64,000 nucleotides of DNA. Source: Dactylellina haptotyla. Lineage: Eukaryota > Ascomycota > Orbiliomycetes > Orbiliales > Orbiliaceae. The position numbers were made by a program, and so were the translations under genes. Positions within the stretch are counted from its first letter, which is position 1. Each line of letters opens with the position of its first letter. The notes under the pieces are model-generated. The model was given only the letters and a program-made list of their open reading frames with translations, searched no databases and was not told the origin of the DNA. This document shows positions 23,218 to 34,846 of this stretch, piece after piece. The stretch is from contig CM062381.1 in the NCBI GenBank assembly GCA_031310005.1, positions 1,798,001-1,862,000 of the forward strand. The letters are read 5' to 3'.

Positions 23218-26200
23218 GGTTCCGCCGGTTGGTTGTGGTTGTAGTTGCACTTGTCAATTCCACAACGATCGCGAGTGAAGCCGTGAAGTTTACAATTACG
23301 AGTTTACGGCACCTTCTACGCGCAGATATCCAGTCCGAATGTTACAGCACAGGTAGATGTGTACGATTTCTTTCTTTGGCGAGTTCAAACGGCGTTGCAG
23401 GCGCGTCTCGCTTGGATCCAATTGGAATTATATGCCTGCAAACGCCAATCGGATTCAACACGGTGATCAATGAATTCATGAAGGCAGAAAAATGCATACG
23501 GACTGGATTGCCAGTTTCCTAGAAGGAAAAATATGCAGACTCATTGATACAAGCTAAAAATCAGTAAGCTTTCATAGTACTAAATTCTATGAACTATAAA
23601 TTTCCGTTATTTATAATCATGAACCTAGGTTGATATGGTTAGTCCTCCCAGCGTGCTTAGATTCGTCTCAAAATCCAACAAATCACCAAAGTTTTCCCTG
23701 TGGCAAGTCAAGTTTACGAGCATCTACGGAACTACGGAGTGAATTTAGCTCTTCTTAGATCACAACTATGGATTCAACTCGCATAAAGGACATTATAGCC
23801 TGTCACCAATTTTCAATTGAGAGTTATGCCATGTAAGTATCCAAATGTCTCTCCAGCAGCCTGACACTGCAGGGTTTCACCAAACTGATCAACATCGTCT
23901 AACTAGAACATTTTTACAGTAACATCCTAGGGCTTTTTTAAAGCTCTCCCAAGGCTCTCGATTGGCTCTATTCATTTCTGGTAGCTAATTTAAACGAAAT
24001 AAATATGCCAAGTGTAGTGATTGTAGAATTTCAACTTGATGATATTCTCCTAGGGTCACGAAATTAATCAGTTCTTGGTTATGGGTGAGAGGTCAACAGA
24101 TATTGTGTCAACTGATTCAAAGATTTCTCTTCATTGATCTTGGCTTTGAAGCATGTACGTCTTGAACCAATCTCCGTGATTTGGTAGATGAACGCTGGAG
24201 CGGGACGTACTTTACGTTTATGCCTTTATCTGTAGCATATGCCATGAGAACCAAACCACATTCTACAGTAAATTTATCTCCACAGATTATGCCCCTATCA
24301 AGATAAGCCGGTTGAGCTTTGATCATCACGGACCACACCTTGCTTACCATCTACGATTGGCTGGAAAATTAGGCACTCAACCTAGTCGTTCTGGTGGCTT
24401 GTATTCCGTTCGCTCTAGAATCTCAGATTCTGAATTTGGTAGTCTTCGGACGGCATTCGCTGCAAACGCAAATTGTGAAATCATTTGTTTGCTTAAATTC
24501 GATTTGAGATACAGACAGGATACTTGATTTCACTTCCTTCCTTTTTCTTCTTGGACTATTCCTTTGATTTCATCTAGGACGGCGAATCTCCTTCTCCACT
24601 CACCCTATTGTTTTGAAAATTATAGCGAAAAGAAATCAGATTGGTGGATGCTTGCGAAGCTTTACGATAAAGGCAACCCTACTTCCAAGCATGACCCCTT
24701 CGGCTTTACCCTATTCTTTATTCTTTATACGATCCTCACACTCTGCATCGGCCGAGAGTCCAAAAACGAGAGCCAATCCGATGGCCAGGATTTCATCTGC
24801 CGGTTGTGAAATAGAGATGTGGCCGTATACAGAGCTCATTAAACCGAAACCACCTGGTACCGGGGATATAGCCAGGCCATCCCGTACCAAATTGCCCTCA
24901 AAGGTCTCAAAAACGAACTAGGATGAGACGCCAATCGACATTGTAGATTTGGTACTTCTTCTTTTTTGTTTCCTCGCTTCCCTGAAATCTGGCACACGGA
25001 CCCGACAAGCTGGGCCCGTGAAATCTAGAAGATCAAAGCCTATCGTCACGAGGAATACCACGGACCTCAACTTCCGCCATCCTGCGGGCTTCGATAAACT
25101 CCGAGATAAATTAACTGCATGTTTAACACAGATCCGAAGATACCAGGCAGGCAGAAAAGCGAGCCCCACTTTTGTCACTAGCTGCACGATAATCGATACG
25201 TAAAAAAATAAAATTAGGCTTAAAACTAAAAAAAAAAAGTGTGATCCGCAGGCCTGATGTCAAACATTTTCTTCCTAGTATCAGAAAATCTAAAACGGAT
25301 CTAAAGCATCAACTAGCTAGCTAGGGATTATTTTCTTAGTCTGGCACCGATGCTCATCCCTCATCATCTGACGATAGGCAAGAGAGCGTTCGCTGGCAGC
25401 CAATCGACCAAGAATTGCGATGTGGCGTTTGTCTCACATTTTCCAGGAGCCCTTCTCGGTTACATGTCGGTAGACACCACAAGGCTTGCAAGACTCGATG
25501 GGTTGCATGTGCACACACTCTGTGGTTTTGGATTCTGCGCAGCAGCTCCCACATATCTTTTGGTTGTGTGAGTGCGTGTGTGTGCGCCATCAGGCCATCT
25601 GGCTTTGTCGACACAAAGGTTGCAGGTCGGTTCCGCAACATTGCGTTTAGTCTCTAGTTGAGTATGACTAGTTGGATCAGAGCCTCGGTACCTACCTAAT
25701 TTATTTTCGAAAGGGATGTCTTTTCGCTCATATGATATGACAAATATCAAAATTTTGGTCCCTCACTCCGATTATTTTTCCAATAGGATTCTCTGGCGTG
25801 GAGTTGGTTGACCTACTGAGACAAGTAGAGAGACACACTCTAGAAAGGGATAAATGACGGGTTTTGTACAGAATAAACTCTAGACATTCTGAACGGGATG
25901 ACCACATCGTTGGGAAAGGTGCTGCTCCGTTGGATTTTGGGCGTTGCGACTCCCTCGGATCAGTTGGTATCCATCGGAGCTGCAGCGCTTGGAAAACACC
26001 GATTCTGCAGAAGCTGCAGAGCACAGCCAGCAATCGAGACCACCACGGCCGTCTTCCGCAGCAGCGCAATTGAGGCGTTTTCGGATTTAAGATTCCTCGG
26101 GAAGCGATGCAGATGAGATTTGATTCCGAAATGTGGGAACAGCCAGCTTGCCGAGGAACGAATGGGGAGGGCTTGTTGGATCGCAATTCCTGGGCAATTG

Positions 26201-28456
26201 CGTCGATGTTTCAGCAAAAACACGGCGAGCAAGGAAATGTTTCTGCTTTGCAATGGCAACTTGGCCTGGGGGTTCCATGATAGCTTCACTCGATCGCGTG
26301 CATTCCCTCTGAGAATCATGGTATCGGAGAATAACAAGCTAAGGCAAGCCCTCACTTTGCTTAGCTTACCAGAGCTTGCAGGTAGGCAGGCAGGTTTGCA
26401 CCTGAATTTTCCGAGTTTCTGTTTTCTGACAAGACGCTAACGGTGTAATAACGTTTTATGGCAGACTGAGCTCTCTTCTCTTTTCGTGTTTTTCGTGACG
26501 AAAAATTATACAAAACACCCTTCGATGTCGAATTTTAACCAAAACAGGAAGTGTAAGCTTTTGGTGAGGAACAAACAGAAAAGGGCTGATGAAAGGTTGT
26601 GAAAAGGTTTTCGGGTGCAGGTTCGTTGCAGACGAAGAAAAGCCCGGCCTGAGCTCCCCATTGGCTGAGCCATTCAATATCCTCATTCCTTCTGGGATGA
26701 GGGGTCGACGAAGCCCCAGAAAAAAGCAAGATGGCTTCTTCTGGGCAGGGAAAGCTCCCACCCCAAGCAGCAATTAATTAGCAAGCACAGCACAAAACAG
26801 CTTTATTTTGCTTTCCTTCTGCGGGCGACGCGATGGGTCCATATGTCCATGGCCAGCAGCAGGCAAGCAGCAATATCAGGATGCTTTTTGGAGGGGTGTG
26901 CATGAGAGGGTGCGATCCCCCAGCCATCGTCTTTATCGCGCGTTCGTAACTTGTCCGTTTATTTTTGGCGAAGCGCAACGTCGTCTGATAGCCAATGCAT
27001 GGGTTGTTGACCTCGCGGTCGAGACGTGCCGATTCGCTCCCAGAGAATCCGCACAGAAGTGTCAATTTTCAGGGGACATCCGGACGGGGACTTTGAAGCT
27101 TGCCTGTGGACAACTGGTACGACAGAGATGGGATAGGAGGATATCTCAGGCACGCACTCTGAGTGGACCGTGAAGCTGTTCGGGCAGGGGAAGCAGCCAC
27201 CTCAGATCTGTGCTCTGCGGGTTTCCAGAGAGGTTCCATCCCATAAGCTCGACCTGCTTCCCCCCTCTCCTGTGCATCTTCAGCACATGGGAAAGATGGG
27301 AATCTTCGCGCGCGAATAGCAGGTTCAATTGGCTGTCTGGCCACCACGACACCCTCTCTCGCCTGCGACATGGGGCCGGCCTCTCGATGGGCTGCAATCC
27401 CTGGGGAGCTAATGTAAGTATGTGTTGTCAGACTGTGGGGTTCCTTCGTTTCCTTCCTTCCTGCCTGCTCGCGGCTGCTGCCCATCAGCATCGGACAAAA
27501 AGGAAGAAGATGATAGCAGTAATAATAATGAGATGTCTGATGTCTACTGCGCTCTGTTTCTGATACTGATGGGTAGCGGTTGCGGGCTGGGTCCAATGGC
27601 ATCCAGTGACCGATGCCAACCTGCACCCGATGGCCACCGCCATGAAACAGCTCGTCAACACATCACCGCCAACCATCCTGCTCCTACGCTATCTCGATCC
27701 GGCGTAGGTTGCTTGTTATTTGTTATTTGCCAGATTGGTTATTGTTATTGATTTTTCAGTTCGATGTGGAAGTTGGAGTGCAATCACGTTACCGGTCCGT
27801 CGGTATACGTTTCCTACCAACAACAATACGAACCTCGTGCTTCTGCTGGGCCGCGGACCGTGGGCATTAGTACGGTGACTGTGGGCCGGGGCAGGTTTCC
27901 CCAATCCAGGCTTGTCAACGATGCATCTAGGTCATATCCGGTTGGCGAGAAAGACGCACCTCAGACTCGCATGCATACTCACCGCAATCAACAAAGGAAA
28001 CTTGCTACTTGCTACTGTTGCGATGAGAAACACCACCAGGCCCAGGTGCTATTTCCGGACAAGCCGATCCCTACATCATGCAGCCAGCAGCATAATCTTT
28101 AAAGGCAGCGTGATATCTTTTAAGACCCTCCTTCCCTCCTTCCTAGCCCCCATCTTTTTTTTTTTTTATATATCGGTTCCGGTATTGTTGTGTGTTTTTC
28201 TTTCTTTCTGTCGACCTCATATCAGCAATTCAATTTGCCCTGGCCCTGGTCGAGAGAACGGTATATATATCGGGAAAACATTGTTGGATTATCCCTCTCA
28301 CCAACACATTTACGAGTTCTAACTTCGCCACCTGGCTCCGAATTCACACTTTCGTTAACAACACCACCTCCAAACGGCCTATAATTTTGTTGCACCCAAG
28401 GGAATACCCACTGAGGGACGGCTGCAGTATTTTCACATTTATCCACTGGTATAAAC
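23218..28456. other. 5.2-kb divergent intergenic region, no recognised gene
   Basis: It separates the starts of the Clr2-like (-) and F-box-like (+) genes. Open frames of 60-185 codons occur on both strands, but no family, splice pattern or tRNA structure is convincing. Two protein-like scraps are on the minus strand: 24117-24350 and a frame at about 24640-24950 broken by TAG codons (with GGFGLMSSVYGHISIS and ADEILAIGLALVFG). These may be relics. Near 28150 there is a poly-T run; a long leader for the F-box gene is possible. Confidence 0.5.
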
Positions 28457-29557
28457 ATGCTTGTAAAAATGCCTACAGCAAATATTCCCAACCACGGCCA
28501 CCAAGTCGGGCACCGGAAACAAGGCTCCTCGCAGGGCAATTCGATATCAAAACTACCTGTGGAAATGATCCTAGACGTCCTTGCTAACGCAACATCTTTC
28601 CAAAACCTACGTACTCTTATCCAGTGCTCCTTGAACAACCAGAAGGTCATGCAGGTTTTCATGCTCAACAAGGATCTCATTTACACATCAGTCGCAAAAC
28701 GACAATTCGTCCCGTTGGAAGATGCCCTAGCTGCTGCCTCCATGGCCACATTGCACGCACCAATTGAGGAATTGGATGAACTGGACGACCCCACGGCTCC
28801 TTTGACACTCCTGTCTGAACGAGAAGGAAACAACAAGTCCCTCCGTATCAGAGATAAAGGACCCCTCGATTTGGAGGAACGTATTCAAAAACTTCTTTTG
28901 AACGATTACATAGTATCCGAGCTCCAAATCCTATACGAGGAAAGGACGCACGGAGTCGGATACGAGCTCTCTAGCTCTGAGAAAGCAATCTTCAGGCAAT
29001 CTCTCTATCGCATTTGGGCTTTCACCGCTGGTGTGCCTCGCTTTGCCACACGTTGCGTTTTTGACTCGGAGGACGTGAAGAGGCAGTACTGGGAAGTCAG
29101 ATTTCTCTCTCGCTATTCCGCGAAAGACATATGTGAAATAGGAAAGGTTTACTCTTTCCTCGTCGGATTGGTCATCGACTGTTGTAGACGTTGCCGTCAC
29201 CAAGAGTTCTTCGAACCGGATAGCTGCCGAAATGGCAATGACGAAGAATATCTTTCTGGTAAGCTGACTGCGTACACAAAATTTCTCCCTGGATGGTGCT
29301 CATTTTTGCTAACTTTCCGATCAGACGTCATCGGCTATCATATCTCGAAAGGCCCTAACGCTGTTCTCGAACTCTACAAGACCGCCATGGCCGAGACCAA
29401 TCCCTCCAAGATCTCTCGAAAGGTTGCCTGGGGTGCTGTTGGATACCAGCGATTTCTCATCAGCGATCTCGAATACGTCTGGTACAACAAATACAGCGGC
29501 CTGAACTTCCGCCAGAAGAGCTTCCGCCAAAACGCAAAGGATGCAATTTGCTCCTAA
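28457..29557 (+). CDS. F-box-like domain protein, function unknown
   Basis: The N-terminal segment ISKLPVEMILDVLANA followed by LRTLIQCSLNN and an alpha-helical stretch resembles the F-box that docks substrate receptors to Skp1 in SCF ubiquitin ligases; the rest is a helical region common to fungal F-box-like proteins without a named domain. The frame is open throughout (366 codons), but 29259-29324 has a GTAAGC donor, a GCTAAC branch site and a TCAG acceptor, and its length is 66 bp, a multiple of three. I favour the spliced form: exons 28457-29258 and 29325-29557, 344 codons plus stop, joining EEYLS to DVIGYHISKGP. A second in-frame ATG lies 12 bp downstream. The target is unknown. Confidence 0.75.
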   Translation: MLVKMPTANIPNHGHQVGHRKQGSSQGNSISKLPVEMILDVLANATSFQNLRTLIQCSLNNQKVMQVFMLNKDLIYTSVAKRQFVPLEDALAAASMATLHAPIEELDELDDPTAPLTLLSEREGNNKSLRIRDKGPLDLEERIQKLLLNDYIVSELQILYEERTHGVGYELSSSEKAIFRQSLYRIWAFTAGVPRFATRCVFDSEDVKRQYWEVRFLSRYSAKDICEIGKVYSFLVGLVIDCCRRCRHQEFFEPDSCRNGNDEEYLSGKLTAYTKFLPGWCSFLLTFRSDVIGYHISKGPNAVLELYKTAMAETNPSKISRKVAWGAVGYQRFLISDLEYVWYNKYSGLNFRQKSFRQNAKDAICS

Positions 29558-30590
29558 ACCCTAGACTAGAGAATCCCCACCAATTAAACGCCCGCGCAAT
29601 TATAAATCGCATGCGTTGGTGAGGCTTTCAAACGCCTTCATCACTTGTTCGGACCTCGCGATTCGGACCAGTCTTTATCACGAATTCACTTAATTTTGAC
29701 CTGAATATCAGCAACTTTATTTCCTAAGCGAGCGAGCGAATTCTGTTTTTAATCGGATTATACGTTCTTGTTCTTCACTTTTCTTAACTCCACTCCTTTA
29801 TTCCTTTCTTGCGATTTTAGCGAGCCCTTGAAGCGATCTAACTTTTTATTCCCTTTTAATGATTTCATAAAAGTGTATTGATGAGCGTTTTTCCAGTCAC
29901 GAATCATCCTTTTTTTTGTTCTATGATACTGGCTATGTACAAGGAAAACCCGCGCACGCACACACATCTTTCCTTTTTGGCGGTTATGAAAAAAACACTC
30001 ACAAAATAGAGGCAAAGGAGGGCAAACCTACGGATCCATTTGGAAAATCGAAAAAATGAGTCTGAGCGACATGACCCACGTTTTGATTTTATTTTCTCCT
30101 TATCATTCATTGGTAGCGAAGCAACCCTCTTCTCTCTGTTCCTGATGATCGACGCGAGTACGAATTTCCTTTCTTATCTACAAAGTCCCACCACCATGCG
30201 TTTACCAAACAATAAGGCGGAGACACGTAACTGTACGAGTTTAACGAACGCTTGCTTATATTTGCAATATTATATGATCATGAATATGAAACACAAAGCA
30301 ATGGCTTTTTCAACTAACCACAGAATAGTATATCGCGCAAGCTAGCTATTAGTAAGACATATAATATATCTGACACACGATAGGTTTTCCGTAGAACATT
30401 CTGCTGTTACCCCAACACCATCTTCGACTACACCCTTGCTCGCTATAAATAACATTTTCTCGCCTTGATTGCGTCATAAACATCATCTGCTAACCACATG
30501 CAAATTGAGAACATCACAAACCGAAACAAATAAGTCTTTGATTTCTACTAACGCCCATCACATTCAGTACGTGCCGCTGCGACTAGCAAA

Positions 30591-30623
<33 letters not shown>

Positions 30624-31391
30624 GATATATTCAGAAAAAAAAAAAAAAAACTGGTCTAGGTTATCGAGGTGGGTGAGAAACCCACAAAAGCCTTCGTATT
30701 GAGTTTCTCAGTTGCAACCAAAAACGCGAATCAGATGTGTCAAATCGTAACTAAATACATCTGCGGATATAAGACAGTGGCATTCCGGAAGCCAGCCCGC
30801 TACACGGTCCCCGTAATCACAACGAGTGAGTCAGAATTCTACAGTAAGCCAGCTGGGCGGCGACAATACGAGAGTGCGTTGCACACTTGCACGTGTAGTC
30901 TAAAGGTGCGAACTAAGCATAGGAACTGGATGTGTGGAAAGAAGAACTGCTGGTAGAAAAAATATATTAATATCCTCAGATGCTGAATATACAAAGAGCC
31001 TTAAACGTATATTTGTGCCGCAGCTTGGTAGCCTTGTCTTTCGATATGCCGTAAAACACAAATCAAGCGAATGGCTGTTTCGTGCGTTGCTTTTGTTGGA
31101 TATTTGTTAAGGACCGCCGATCGAGGCTGCGAATAGCATCAATTGCCTCTCCAGGACGATTCCTTATTCCGGCTTTAGCCCTGAAGGCCCCTGTGTACAA
31201 ATAGAAAGACAATATGGTAAATGTGTAGCCATTGATCACCCAATCAATTAGCGATGTATTAAAGATGATGATTAAACGAGGTATCACGCCCACTATGTAC
31301 ACAAAATATCTATAACCCTAGCAAGCCAAACGCATCACGCAGGAATCGGGGAACATTTGTATCGTTACATCTAACTCCGTATTCATTAAAC
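29558..31391. other. 1.8-kb convergent intergenic region
   Basis: It lies between the stops of the F-box-like gene (+) and the kelch gene (-). AT-rich, with an AAT repeat and a poly-A run near 30600-30650. No recognised gene. Confidence 0.6.
30591..30622. repeat. (AAT)n microsatellite with a nearby A-run
   Basis: About ten AAT units, followed at about 30635-30650 by an uninterrupted A-run. Intergenic and without target-site duplications that I can see, so not evidence of a retroelement. Confidence 0.9.
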
Positions 31392-33428
31392 TTATTTCTC
31401 GTTCGGATTGGCGGCTAGTTGCATTATTTCTCCCGAACTCTGTGTGCGAGTGCTGAGATCCGGCTTGGTAGGAATGTAGTGTGTATCAATCTCCACGGGA
31501 TGAGAATCGTGCCCCCGCAACTCTGAAATCGGTCTCCCGGGTGATTGCAGTTCTGATATCGGTCGGGGAGCACCTGGGTAATCATCTTGCCCGGGTACGA
31601 ATGGGACGTCTGGTAGGTTCTTTTTATTTCTTTTTCGCAAAAACCACCAGATTAAAACGCCGATTGGGATGAGCGCTACTCCTCCAACGGTTGCGCCTGC
31701 TGCTATTGCGCCCGTGTTTGTCTTTGAGCCGCCTCCGTTGTTTCCACCTGAAGGGGCCGATGAGTCGGTTGGGCCATTTGTTGATGTCGGACTGCCCGTT
31801 GCACCGCTGGTTCCAGTGCTGCTAGGTGCCTCATATCCACGGGTAAAGGCTTGGGCAAAAACATTTGCGAGGTCTGGGTTATCCCAAGAATCCGGAGCCT
31901 TTCTCTGGCCGACAGTAGTCCTCACAAGTTGTGGCCGTGCATAACCTATCGCTGTCGGGTCGTAATCACCCCACCCAAGAGTTTCTAAATTATACCATGC
32001 AAAGGGCTCACTTGCGAGTTGCTGACCGAAGCCGTAGGTGCTAACCACCATGAAATAGTGATCGTTCGGGATCGCACAAGAAACGTTATCTTAGTTTAAA
32101 AAGGTCAGCAATAGCGCACCGAGTTTTACATTTTGCCGGTATCACTTACAGGCACCGTCCGCGTCCGTACTACCCGTCGCACCATAGTAATACTGTATCC
32201 ACTGGAACGTGGGCAGTGTGAGTGCCCACAGGTCATCAAACTTGAATGGGTCATCTGATATTGTGCGGTGTCCGCCATGAAGCACAAACTCGTAAGATGG
32301 CTGCGCTGTTGTAAACGATGGCGCTACCGCGCAGAAGAATTTTCGATCTATGGGAACACCTTGCTGGGAATCGGCCGGGCTCGCAATCTGAGAGTACCAT
32401 TTCGACGAAAGAATATCGTATACCCATATCGTTTCCATTGGCATCTACAACATCCGATGTTAACATGTTTGCTGCAATTATTAAGTTAATATTATATCTT
32501 ACCGATCGTATCCTCCCACTGCTATCTAGCATCTCGCCACCTATCGACACAAGTATTCCCTTCTTACCGATGGGATACCATGTCATCTGCGATCCTACCA
32601 CGGCAGGTAAATCCCCGGTATCCTCCACTGATAATTCGCCAGAATTGAGATCCAGTTTCACCAGCTGCTTCAAATATCGACCGTTCGAATCCATCCCACC
32701 AAAGAAGTACCCAACCCCATCAGGCGACTGAGCGGATGCTCCATGATGCGGGTTTATAACCCCGCCTTGAAATACCGCTCCATTATTTATCGTGAGCGAT
32801 AATTCATCAAAATTTCCAGACGATGCATCGTATGTGTACAGAGGATCGGTGTCAGATTGAGCAGATGTTCGGCCTCCGAATTCTACAAATCTCGAAGTGC
32901 CGCCCCGCGGATCAGCCCATAGATAGTTGTATAGAGCGCCTCCAGATGAAGTTCCCGCACTAGAAGGCTTTTGGTAGACTTTTAGTTTGCCGCTAGCATA
33001 GAGATCGTCTATGTTATTGTTTTTACCATCTCCGCCTGCATAGATGGCTTGATTGAGGTCGAGACTGAAGAGGTATGGATCTATATATATGTATATGTTT
33101 AATAGATAATTATCTACAGCGATTTCGCCGTTACCGTCTAGGCGAGCGAAAACTTACTCGGGCCGTAAAGTTGCTCTGTCGTCGAGTTTGAAAAGTTGGC
33201 ATATCTCGTCGGCAGAACCTCGCCGCCGTCAATCCATAATGTGTTGTCTGTAGCGCACGCAATCATGTCAATGTTATTCATCATGAATCGAGGAATGCGC
33301 ATTTGCGATTTGATTCCGACGTCGCGAATTCAACAGCCGACGTCGCAGCTCCAACAAAACTTACCAATGAAGGTACTCTGGTGGTTCCGGATGAACTTGA
33401 GCCCCCAATAGGCGTTTCCACTTGTCAT
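31392..33428 (-). CDS. Kelch-repeat single-pass membrane protein
   Basis: Beta-propeller protein of the fungal cell surface, role unknown. Exons are 33365-33428, 33158-33247, 32503-33080, 32150-32444 and 31392-32089, 574 codons plus stop with consistent phases; introns 117, 77, 58 and 60 bp. Kelch-type pieces are NTLWIDGGEVLP, YLFSLDLNQAIYAGGDG, RFVEFGGRTS, GYFFGGMDSNGR and YEFVLHGGHR. A Ser/Thr/Gly-rich stalk leads to a membrane segment (about 468-492, VGGVALIPIGVLIWWFLRK) and a cytosolic tail with a duplicated RPISEL motif. The only upstream ATG in frame (33428) gives no signal peptide, though the architecture needs one, so the true 5' exon may be missing or diverged. Confidence 0.8.
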
Positions 33429-34846
33429 CGCGCTGTTTCGACGTCGCCTTTCACCCGGCTGCGATCAAACTAACCCTTAACCTAGCCTTCCGTGATTTCA
33501 AAGGCAAAAACAAGCAACGGCCAAGAAATACACCAATGCAGTCGGTGCCAGGCTAATGTGAATACAGGAAGTCGTCCGTGGTAAGGAACCGCGCAAGGTT
33601 CAAAGTTTCCATCTAAGGTCGATCATGAGGCTCTAAGAGAAGATCTAGAGGAATCAAGTCGCTCCGTGAAACCACCGGAAAGGATTGGTTTTTAATATGA
33701 CCTGCCGTCCCGCGCCCAGTCAATCCCTGGCCCCCAAATTATTTTTCTTATCCAAGTTCCTCCACCCTGGGATTCAAACTATAGCACCACTTTGATAATT
33801 CTGAGCGGAACGGTTGGGTTCAACTAAGCCGAGGCAGGAAGAGAGAGCGAACAAGGGCCGCTCGCTCTTATAGCCCAGATAGGGAGCCCGTAATTTCTTG
33901 GATTTGAGCATCTTGGCAACGATTGGTGGTGAACGAGGTCGAGACGCTCGTGGATAAGTTTAGTTTGCATGATGTGCGCAGGGCCTGCAGCGGCAGTTAG
34001 CTATTTGCGGTGACAGAAAGGATGCAAGAGTTTACTCAATTAGAGAGTGGTTTGAAAGGTAGGCTAATTGCGGTCATAGAGATGCCGTGCAAGGTGCTTG
34101 GACCTTGCGCGATTGTAATTTAATTTAATATCTCCCAACTCCCCAGACTTTGTTTTCTTGAGACATTTGGGTATTTTTAATCTCACGCCTAAGTTGGCCA
34201 AGCTTTTTGGAGCCATGCTTCGCTCGCTCCAATCTTCAGCCCAGTTTTAGTCAGAGGCTATTTAATATTTGTGGATCTGATCGAGAAACTAGTTTCGAGC
34301 CTTGACATCATATGGCTTTGGGAAAGTGCACATACCCATCCTTGTACATATAGTACTATCGACAGACTGCTAGTTGTTGTAGCTCGCGCAATACAACCTG
34401 GTCTGAGTAACCGAGAGTATATATAAACAAATTCTCACCTTCCCAAATGAACAATAAGATAGGAGAAGCTTACAGGAACCCACTTTAATAAATTGTATGA
34501 ACTCGGTTTCTTAGTAGCATTTAAACATTCGTGTATCTTCATTCAGTACCAAGATCGGACGGTCTGCGAGCACTATATACAAGGGTATCTCCATTAAAGC
34601 TCCTGAACCTCATCCAAACTCCAAAAATATATTTTGTTCAACCACCATAAATAAATCCAACATTACTATAAAAACTAAAGAAAATCCAACGAGAAAATTC
34701 GCCGGCTTGCAAACTTACTACCTTATTCCATGCAATGCATATAGTAAAAACATTTAAAAAAACGGCTGTAGGAACGCCGGGTACTCCGTAAATCAAGGCA
34801 AAAAAAATGCAGTTATAAAAGAAAGGAAGAAATAGTAATAGCAAAA
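33429..34846. other. Intergenic, 1.4 kb
   Basis: Upstream region of the kelch gene and 3' flank of the next minus gene. It may hold an unrecognised first exon of the kelch gene; no other gene seen. Confidence 0.5.

Noticed and set aside
30590-30655. AAT repeat and A-run as the tail of a non-LTR retroelement
   Set aside because: No coding or 5' element sequence and no target-site duplication nearby; simple microsatellite is enough.
33730-33800. tRNA B-box-like sequence on the minus strand
   Set aside because: No matching A box, acceptor stem or anticodon arm could be folded around it.
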